The translations under genes and the position numbers were made by a program. Of a stretch of 13,192 nt of DNA, positions 6,700 through 12,479 are shown in pieces. How positions within the stretch are numbered: position 1 is the first letter of the stretch; every line of letters begins with the position of its first letter. This DNA comes from Bacteriovoracaceae bacterium (GTDB lineage: Bacteria > Bdellovibrionota > Bacteriovoracia > Bacteriovoracales > Bacteriovoracaceae): the NCBI GenBank assembly GCA_007116425.1, contig SKIL01000325.1, positions 1 through 13,192 on the forward strand, read 5' to 3'. The notes below the pieces were generated by a model, which ran no database searches, was not told the DNA's origin, and saw only the letters and a program-made list of their open reading frames with translations.

Positions 6700-7824
6700 A
6701 TGAAAAGACCTCATCTAGTAAATTTTTTGGCAATTATGACAGAAGAATCGCTTGCCATTCGAGCGTCGATGACCATGAAAGATAATCCCCTTCTCAATTT
6801 GACGCTACAAGAGCATAAAGAGCTGGCCGTACTCGCACCAAAATTTCCGATTCAGGCCTACAAGCTTCTCTCTGCACACCGCTTTACCATCTTAGTTATA
6901 GGACTCTCCAAAGAGCATACAGAAACTTTTCGTAAAACTTTTGAGTCGGATGCCTTTGGGCATATCAGTTTTAAAATTCCTTTAATTGGAACTAAAAAAG
7001 AGACAGAGGTTTTGCAAATTTATGAAATTGGACACTCTTCGGGTCTACAGCTCATTTTAGGTAATTATCTTCCACTCAAAGTTTATTCTCCAAAAAAGAT
7101 TGTTATATGTGACTTTGACAAAACTCTTGTGGATACCAGATATTCAAGTACTCGAGAGGTTTATGACTCCTTAACAAAGGCCATTAGTGAGTTTCCAACT
7201 ATTCCTAAAAGTCTTGAAATGCTTCATGAATCTATAAATAAAGGTTACCACCCATTCATACTCTCAGCTTCCCCCCATTTTTATGAAGAGGCCATGCGCG
7301 ACTGGCTTTATCAGAAGAAAGTCTATTCTTCTGGAATCTTCCTAAAAGATTATCGCCATATTCTTTCGCTTTTTGAGGGTGAACTCTCACCAAAAGATAT
7401 AAAATTACAAGGTCTGTACAAGCTAGGCCACTTGCTAGACATCCTACTCATGACAGGACTCCCAGACGAAATCGTCCTTATGGGAGATAATTTTGAGTCC
7501 GACCCAATTATCTATTTGGCCTTGGCAAAAATGCTGCGTGAGGATCTTGAACCTTGGTATATTTGGAAACTCTTGAAAGCTCAAAAGGCCTTTCGACCTT
7601 CCAGAAGACAAAACTCTCAGTTTTTAAATAAAATCTACCAACTAACAAATTTAGTCGCGCAACATGACAAAAAGAATAAATCGAGACCAATGATAAAAAT
7701 TTTCATTCGCAAAAAGGCGAGCGAAACTGACATTAATGTGCCTGACGAGTTTTCAACTCAAAGACATCTCATTCAACTCTATGACGGGCCATCGAAAAAA
7801 GAAGAGGCTGAGGCCTCAGCTTAG
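6700..7824 (+). CDS. App1/DUF2183-like HAD-superfamily phosphatase
   Basis: The 374-residue product contains all HAD landmarks in the App1 (DUF2183) arrangement. Motif I is C-D-F-D-K-T (Asp138 nucleophile, Asp140 acid/base, Thr142). Motif II is I-L-S-A-S-P (Ser189, with the following SP typical of App1). A motif III Lys is probably 235 or 241. Motif IV is M-G-D-N-F-E-S-D-P-I-I-Y (Asp263, Asp268), close to the family's G-D-x-x-x-x-D-P-x-x-Y. Residues 60-130 look like the beta-rich domain that precedes the catalytic domain in bacterial relatives. Yeast App1 is a Mg2+-dependent phosphatidate phosphatase, so a lipid phosphate is a reasonable substrate guess but unproven. The tail (about 325-374) is basic, then acidic. 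No signal peptide: cytoplasmic. The ATG has GGGAG 4 nt upstream. The gene overlaps the convergent small membrane-protein gene by 4 bp. Confidence 0.85.
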   Translation: MKRPHLVNFLAIMTEESLAIRASMTMKDNPLLNLTLQEHKELAVLAPKFPIQAYKLLSAHRFTILVIGLSKEHTETFRKTFESDAFGHISFKIPLIGTKKETEVLQIYEIGHSSGLQLILGNYLPLKVYSPKKIVICDFDKTLVDTRYSSTREVYDSLTKAISEFPTIPKSLEMLHESINKGYHPFILSASPHFYEEAMRDWLYQKKVYSSGIFLKDYRHILSLFEGELSPKDIKLQGLYKLGHLLDILLMTGLPDEIVLMGDNFESDPIIYLALAKMLREDLEPWYIWKLLKAQKAFRPSRRQNSQFLNKIYQLTNLVAQHDKKNKSRPMIKIFIRKKASETDINVPDEFSTQRHLIQLYDGPSKKEEAEASA

Positions 7825-8060
7825 GCAAGCAATAGAGGCGGGCCAAAAAAGAGAATATATCCTATTGAGAAAATTAGACCCATACGATGAAAGCGATCAA
7901 CAAAATCTTTTCCATGAGACTTGGCGACCATTTTTCCCATTGGAAGAGAAGCAAAGTCAAAATTAATGATCTCCAAATAGACTCTAAAAACAGCAATGCT
8001 CAGGAGAATTAAAACCACTGATTCATTGCGAGTTGCTTCTAAAAGATTTAAAATATCCAT
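7821..8060 (-). CDS. Small two-helix membrane protein (79 aa)
   Basis: Started at ATG 8060 (AGGGA at 8068-8072, 7-nt spacer), the product has 79 residues with two hydrophobic stretches: about 16-32 and about 59-79, the latter running to the C-terminus with G-P-P-L-L-L-A. A hydrophilic loop between them contains K-S-H-G-K-D and D-R-F-H-R. An upstream in-frame ATG at 8075 overlaps the ribosome-binding site and is less likely. An overlapping plus-strand frame (7736-7966) encodes a low-complexity charged product and looks like a shadow; the minus reading gives a coherent membrane protein with a good Shine-Dalgarno. It is divergent from the Ntn hydrolase gene by only 47 bp and overlaps the HAD phosphatase stop by 4 bp. 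No family is recognised. Confidence 0.68.
   Translation of the reverse strand: MDILNLLEATRNESVVLILLSIAVFRVYLEIINFDFASLPMGKMVAKSHGKDFVDRFHRMGLIFSIGYILFFGPPLLLA
8026..8054 (+). promoter_or_regulatory. Candidate promoter for the Ntn hydrolase, inside the divergent small gene
   Basis: TTGCGA (8026-8031) and TAAAAT (8049-8054) are separated by 17 bp and match consensus at four and five positions. Transcription would start near 8061, giving a leader of about 47 nt. It lies entirely in the first codons of the opposite-strand membrane-protein gene. Confidence 0.4.
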
Positions 8061-8096
8061 ATTTCGTTCCCTCATATACGCTTTTTACAGCATTTC

Positions 8097-8101
8097 AGGA
8101 G
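8097..8101 (+). promoter_or_regulatory. Shine-Dalgarno fixing a TTG start at 8108
   Basis: AGGAG ends 6 nt before TTG 8108. The longer in-frame start at 8033 has no ribosome-binding site and would run through the first codons of the divergent gene. Confidence 0.68.
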
Positions 8102-8107
8102 TTTAAA

Positions 8108-9895
8108 TTGGCGATTGAATACAAGTCTTCGCAAGCCCCAAAGCCTAATCTTCCCCCTGTTGTTGAACTTTTCGGAGATGAGTATGAAAGCTTTTATCAA
8201 TTGGGATTATTAGATAAAGACCGGCATAAAATGATCCTCAACCACATGCTCGGACTCATTCAAACGCCATGGCAGGCAACCGACAAGGCCGCTCAAGAAT
8301 TATTCAAACAAATTTCCGAATTAGGAATTGATAATAATCAAGAGTTCAAAAACAAAATGAAGCACTATGCTCAGGGATTAGAGGAAGACGAGAAATTATT
8401 AACCGCCGCCTATCTCATTCCAGAAGTTATGAGCTGTCTCTCTGGAATTATCAAAAAAATAAAAACCGAATTTAGCGGAGAAAAAATTCCAGAGCACCTA
8501 TTACATACGATTCAAGCTCTAAGTTCGAAGATTTTTGGGTGCTCTAGTTATTTTGCTATAAACTCTAAAAGCGGAGCTCTCATGCACGCTCGAATTCTTG
8601 ACTTCCCTTTGTTTGGAAGTTTTGACAAGCAAGAACGCATTTTATCAACTTGTTGGAACAAAAACAAAACACAAGTTATCAGCCTCGGAAGTATAGGCTT
8701 TCCGTATCCATCCATCACCGCACTTACTTCTAACGGGCTTTCATTTGCGCTTCATCAAAAGTTTACAAATGACTTTAACCGCCATGGTAGCTCTATTTTT
8801 GAAATAGTTAACAAAATGGCAAACGAAGCTAAAAACCTCGAAGATATTATACAAATTGCTAAAACCAATCCTTCTATTACAACTTGGTGCCTACATGTTG
8901 GGGAAGATTTAGAGGGTGCCGAAAACCCAAGAGTTCTCGAGCTAGACATAATGGGAAGTGAGATCATTTATAAAATTCATCAAGTTTCCGAAAATAAAGT
9001 TCTTCATTTTCACAACCAACTCATCGACAAAAAGATTAACCAAGAAGAAATACTTCCCTACAGTATCCATTCTTACAATCAAATGCGGGCCTGCTCAGCT
9101 CAAAATAAGATCAAAAGAATAGAATCAAGGATGAAGCGAAATAAAAATGGGCTCAATGAAGAATCTTTTCTAAAGGAAGTGTCTCAACTTGAAGAGATAA
9201 AAGTAAAAGACCAGTTTGAAAAATGGAGTTTAGATAGCATCACTCCGAGCTCTGTAACATGTGCTGTATTGTGTCCCAAAGAGGGACAAGTTTATGCCAT
9301 TGCCGGGGAAGCTCCGAAGATGAGTGAATACTACTTTGTGACTAACAAAATCTGGATTGACAAAAAAAGGTTTGAAAAAGTCACACTTGAGCTTAAAAAG
9401 TTTAAGTCTCACAAAACTAAGAGTAGAGATTATTTTATGCGCGTAAAGGGCTGGAAAGAACTTATGAGGGCACAGGCAAGCTTTGACAATAAGAACCGCC
9501 ACGGAGTTTATCACCACCTACAAATGAGTATAGACTATTTTGAGCAGGCAAAATCGGTTGAAAAGAATTATCCACATTTCTATCTTCTTGCCTTTCAATT
9601 CATGTGGGAGGAGCATCCCAAGAATCAATATAAGAACTTGTGTGAACTACATGAAATCGTCACTGAATTACCTAGCTACCTTAGGGACCACTGCTATCTT
9701 ATCATTACTCGTTTAGAAAGAATTCTTAAGCATGATGTATCTTACCGTAAGGAACAAATTAATCACCCAAAGCTAAAAGACTTATTTACTAAAGAAGAAA
9801 TGATTTCAAACAGAATTCTTCATCAAGTTGTTTCTAAGACAATGAACCCGAGAATGGATATCATGGATATTATCTATCCTCACGAATGGTTCTAA
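8108..9895 (+). CDS. Ntn hydrolase of the acyl-CoA:6-APA acyltransferase / choloylglycine hydrolase type (peptidase C45-like)
   Basis: Starting at TTG 8108, the product is 595 residues. The core begins at F-G-C-S-S-Y, where Cys145 is the expected nucleophile, exposed by autocleavage before it in this superfamily. Next comes A-L-M-H-A-R-x-L-D-F (Arg162, Asp165), the family's G-R-x-x-D block, then T-S-N-G-L-S (Asn209) and alternating strands to about residue 425. Relatives make or break amide bonds of acyl groups (AAT, acid ceramidase/NAAA, bile-salt hydrolase), so an N-acyl lipid or acyl-amino substrate is plausible but not shown. Unusual are about 144 residues before the Cys and a roughly 170-residue helical C-terminal extension (425-595). 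No signal peptide: cytoplasmic. GGCC occurs only twice in 1.8 kb, well below the rest of the window, so composition differs from its neighbours. The gene overlaps the convergent coiled-coil gene by 26 bp. Confidence 0.78.
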   Translation: MAIEYKSSQAPKPNLPPVVELFGDEYESFYQLGLLDKDRHKMILNHMLGLIQTPWQATDKAAQELFKQISELGIDNNQEFKNKMKHYAQGLEEDEKLLTAAYLIPEVMSCLSGIIKKIKTEFSGEKIPEHLLHTIQALSSKIFGCSSYFAINSKSGALMHARILDFPLFGSFDKQERILSTCWNKNKTQVISLGSIGFPYPSITALTSNGLSFALHQKFTNDFNRHGSSIFEIVNKMANEAKNLEDIIQIAKTNPSITTWCLHVGEDLEGAENPRVLELDIMGSEIIYKIHQVSENKVLHFHNQLIDKKINQEEILPYSIHSYNQMRACSAQNKIKRIESRMKRNKNGLNEESFLKEVSQLEEIKVKDQFEKWSLDSITPSSVTCAVLCPKEGQVYAIAGEAPKMSEYYFVTNKIWIDKKRFEKVTLELKKFKSHKTKSRDYFMRVKGWKELMRAQASFDNKNRHGVYHHLQMSIDYFEQAKSVEKNYPHFYLLAFQFMWEEHPKNQYKNLCELHEIVTELPSYLRDHCYLIITRLERILKHDVSYRKEQINHPKLKDLFTKEEMISNRILHQVVSKTMNPRMDIMDIIYPHEWF

Positions 9896-10361
9896 CAGGT
9901 GGCCGTCCAGAGATTTCAGAGATTGCTTCTTGAACATTTTCTAAGACCCTTTCAATACTACCTAATTGTCGATCAAGAGACTCGAAGTCCCGCGCATTAA
10001 CACGATCAAACTCTCGCCTTAAAGCATTATGCTCACTCCTTAGAGTTGTCATTTGCCCTTGCACAGCTTCTAACTGCTCACTAAGTCCTTGAATCTGCTC
10101 GGAAATCTGTTCGTTAAGCTCTATTTTAGACTGCTCTTCAACTTGATCGACTCTTTGTTCTAAATTTTTTATCTGACTCCGAAAATCTTGCATAAAAGGG
10201 GCCATATCTGACAGATATTTTTCAATCGACTCTAACCTCTCACGAGAAGAGACACCTTCATTCTCTCGATTTGGATATGGTCTATCAAAAGGGTTTGTGC
10301 CTGCATAAAGTTCACACGAAAAAAGAATAATACATACGCTTAAGGCGGATAAAAACTGCAT
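9870..10361 (-). CDS. Secreted coiled-coil protein coupled to the C25 peptidase gene
   Basis: The 163-residue product begins with an export signal (hydrophobic 3-15). Cleavage could follow Leu-Tyr-Ala (residue 20). The segment L-F-S-C ending at Cys16 is a poor lipobox (Phe at -2), but lipidation cannot be excluded. After a Pro/Asn-rich stretch (22-36), residues 40-150 form a long coiled coil rich in Glu, Gln and Arg with regular Leu/Ile/Val heptads, ending in a basic tail. This architecture suits a periplasmic or cell-surface oligomer or spacer. The ATG has GAGGT 6 nt upstream. The peptidase stop TGA is separated from this ATG by one base (TGATATG), so translation is very probably coupled, and the two products may be made in fixed ratio. 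The gene's end overlaps the Ntn hydrolase by 26 bp. No named family. Confidence 0.82.
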   Translation of the reverse strand: MQFLSALSVCIILFSCELYAGTNPFDRPYPNRENEGVSSRERLESIEKYLSDMAPFMQDFRSQIKNLEQRVDQVEEQSKIELNEQISEQIQGLSEQLEAVQGQMTTLRSEHNALRREFDRVNARDFESLDRQLGSIERVLENVQEAISEISGRPPVRTIREDR

Positions 10362-10362
10362 A

Positions 10363-12246
10363 TCAATACCTCAGAACAGTACTACTATCGCCAATCAAAT
10401 GATACCACGAAAGGTTTTCAATCACCTCTCGATAATTAAAGTGATTTTCCATTAAATAGAATTGCCCGGCCATGAGAACTTCTCCAAGTCTCAAGGTTCT
10501 ACCAAGATTGTCTTTTTTCATCATTTTAGAAAGATATTGATTAATCCCTACCGCCATAATTGCTGGCGGATGCCAAGTGATGTCAACACTTCCACCGTAA
10601 TACCCACTGGCACCAATCACATCAACGTCAGCATTAACTTCATTCATAAAGTGAACACCCAAACGCTGATCTCGAGAAAATCTTCCATTCTGACAGGCGA
10701 CATCAACAATCATTGGCCGCTGATGCGTATGTCTTATTTCTTGAATATCAGTATATTCATAATCTCGTTGGCCAATAGAGTTCCAGGCCGGACCAATTCC
10801 GTGTCCAATATAATTCATCCACAAAACACCACTACTTAAGGTTTGGTTGATAAAAGGAATTGATGAGTAATCATAGTCGTCTTCATGTACTAAAACCGTC
10901 TCAAGACCTAATTCATGAAACGGTCTTGCCATCTGATTTATATACTCCCAGTCTGTAGGATTAAAACCTTCATTAGAAGCAATTCCAAGGTAACGACTAG
11001 GTGACATTCTTAGAAAATTTTGCTCAAATGTCTCAACCCTTTCCATCAATCCATAAATATCCTCTTCAGAATTAGCAACATAACGTGAATAATACACATC
11101 AGGAATTCGATCTTCGTAAGAGTCTGCTGTGAATAAAAAGTATTCTTTATCAGATGGTGTATTTCGATCAAATGTAGTCACAACATAGTCCGTTGGAACT
11201 TCTTCCTCGCTTCCCAATATCAAGACATGACCATATTGCCATTCTTTATAAAGGCCTTTTAGAGAAACTCTTATCGACTCAAAATCTTCTCGATACTCAT
11301 TGAAGGATAAATCTCTCTGTGGAGGATAATTTAAAAAAAGTTTATATAGGTCAAAAAGACGAACTTCCAAACCACTTTTCTCTCTAAAGCGTTTGTAATC
11401 TTTGTAATACTCCTGTTCCTCAAAAGTGAGAATAAGCATACGAGAGGAAGCAGTTTTAGACTCAATACCATTTTTCAAAGAAGAAATTATTTCGTTTTTT
11501 CCAACCATAATATCTTCACCGGAGACATGAACAAAGCTCATCTCTACTTGATGATAAAAATAAAGTGCATCATTGTACGATTGAATAGGTTGAAATATAA
11601 TGCGGCTTATTGGAAGCCCTTGCCAATAACCCAAAAACTCTACCTTATATATATCGTTAATCGAATGTCCTTGAGAGTTCAGACCGTAATTTGAGTTATG
11701 TATATCCTTTCCCACCCATTGAGCTCCAGGACGATATGGTACTTTAGAGCAGCGACACGGCCACACAAGCCCAGGTAGCGGATAAACCTCCCCTTCTCCA
11801 AGCTCAATAAGATCGCTCTCAGTGTAGAGTTCCTTTACAATATAATGGGAAACTTCAACTTTTAAATCATCAGGATGTGCCGAAATAAGCTTTGATAAGA
11901 AAGGTAAGGATGGAGCGCCTGCAACATTCACAACCGGCCACTTCTGCAAGCTTTGAGAGTCAACCAAGTCAAATTTGTGGCCCAAATATTGATCGCCATA
12001 TACAAATGAAAGAGGGATATCAACTCCTTGATTGGCCAACTGTTTTGCGTTCACCTTTTCAAACGAAAGACCCTCAGATTCAAAGCTCAAAATGACCTCA
12101 GAATTAGATAAATAATTGGTTGCAAAATCAGATTTGGGGGCCCTATCTCCTTGTGTTTCAATATTTTTGATATACAAATACCCTCCGGCATGTGCCGCAA
12201 AAGAATAAGTAAGAGCAATGGCGGCAACAGAAATTATCTTAAGCAT
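10363..12246 (-). CDS. Gingipain-like cysteine peptidase, family C25
   Basis: The 627-residue product has a Sec signal peptide (hydrophobic 4-18, cleavage after Ala-His-Ala at 20), a beta-rich probable propeptide (about 21-265) and a C-terminal C25 catalytic domain. Landmarks in order: L-I-L-G-S-E-E-E-V-P-T (342-352); D-R-I-P-D-V-Y-Y-S-R-Y (379-389), like the gingipain segment before the active site; M-N-Y-I-G-H-G (477-483) with catalytic His482; V-A-C-Q-N-G-R-F (516-523) with nucleophile Cys518; I-G-A-S-G-Y-Y-G-G-S (544-553); L-I-G-D-S-S (617-622). Both catalytic residues are intact. The protein ends just after the catalytic domain, with no Ig-like or type IX sorting domain as in Porphyromonas gingipains, so it should stay in the periplasm or leave by another route. 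A C-R-C pair (164-166) lies in the propeptide. ATG 12246 has GGAGA 7 nt upstream. It leads a two-gene operon. Confidence 0.9.
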   Translation of the reverse strand: MLKIISVAAIALTYSFAAHAGGYLYIKNIETQGDRAPKSDFATNYLSNSEVILSFESEGLSFEKVNAKQLANQGVDIPLSFVYGDQYLGHKFDLVDSQSLQKWPVVNVAGAPSLPFLSKLISAHPDDLKVEVSHYIVKELYTESDLIELGEGEVYPLPGLVWPCRCSKVPYRPGAQWVGKDIHNSNYGLNSQGHSINDIYKVEFLGYWQGLPISRIIFQPIQSYNDALYFYHQVEMSFVHVSGEDIMVGKNEIISSLKNGIESKTASSRMLILTFEEQEYYKDYKRFREKSGLEVRLFDLYKLFLNYPPQRDLSFNEYREDFESIRVSLKGLYKEWQYGHVLILGSEEEVPTDYVVTTFDRNTPSDKEYFLFTADSYEDRIPDVYYSRYVANSEEDIYGLMERVETFEQNFLRMSPSRYLGIASNEGFNPTDWEYINQMARPFHELGLETVLVHEDDYDYSSIPFINQTLSSGVLWMNYIGHGIGPAWNSIGQRDYEYTDIQEIRHTHQRPMIVDVACQNGRFSRDQRLGVHFMNEVNADVDVIGASGYYGGSVDITWHPPAIMAVGINQYLSKMMKKDNLGRTLRLGEVLMAGQFYLMENHFNYREVIENLSWYHLIGDSSTVLRY

Positions 12247-12479
12247 CCAGGAATCTCCGAATTAAATATTTTTAATATGGATACTTATCGAGTGAATGTG
12301 TCTTTGAACTTAAAGGGTAAGATAGGTTCGCAATGACAGGACACAATTGCCGCAATGCGAATATAAAAAAACTCCACTAAATACAATCCTGACTAGGAAC
12401 TCTGAGAAGGACATGGTAAATAGGGGCAATTTTTGACATTTTACTAAAATATAAGGCTTAACTGGCCAGGAGTTAATTT
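12247..12479. other. Divergent intergenic region, peptidase/PhnD lipoprotein
   Basis: This 233-bp AT-rich gap must hold promoters for both neighbours, but I find no convincing pair. A TTGACA at 12433-12438 has only TATAAG 11 bp later, too close for a standard promoter. CGCAATG occurs twice (12329-12335, 12351-12357), 22 bp apart, close to two helical turns. No small gene with a ribosome-binding site is visible. Confidence 0.4.

Noticed and set aside
7736..7966. Plus-strand frame of 76 codons overlapping the phosphatase end
   Set aside because: No ribosome-binding site and a charged, low-complexity product; the antisense frame gives a coherent membrane protein.
8033..8107. N-terminal extension of the Ntn hydrolase
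   Set aside because: No ribosome-binding site, and it would overlap the divergent gene's first codons; AGGAG at 8097 points to TTG 8108.
10462..10839. Plus-strand frame of 125 codons
   Set aside because: It is antisense to the conserved catalytic domain of the C25 peptidase, including the His and Cys motifs.
12433..12455. TTGACA followed by TATAAG as a promoter
   Set aside because: The spacer is only 11 bp; no acceptable -10 lies 16-18 bp downstream.
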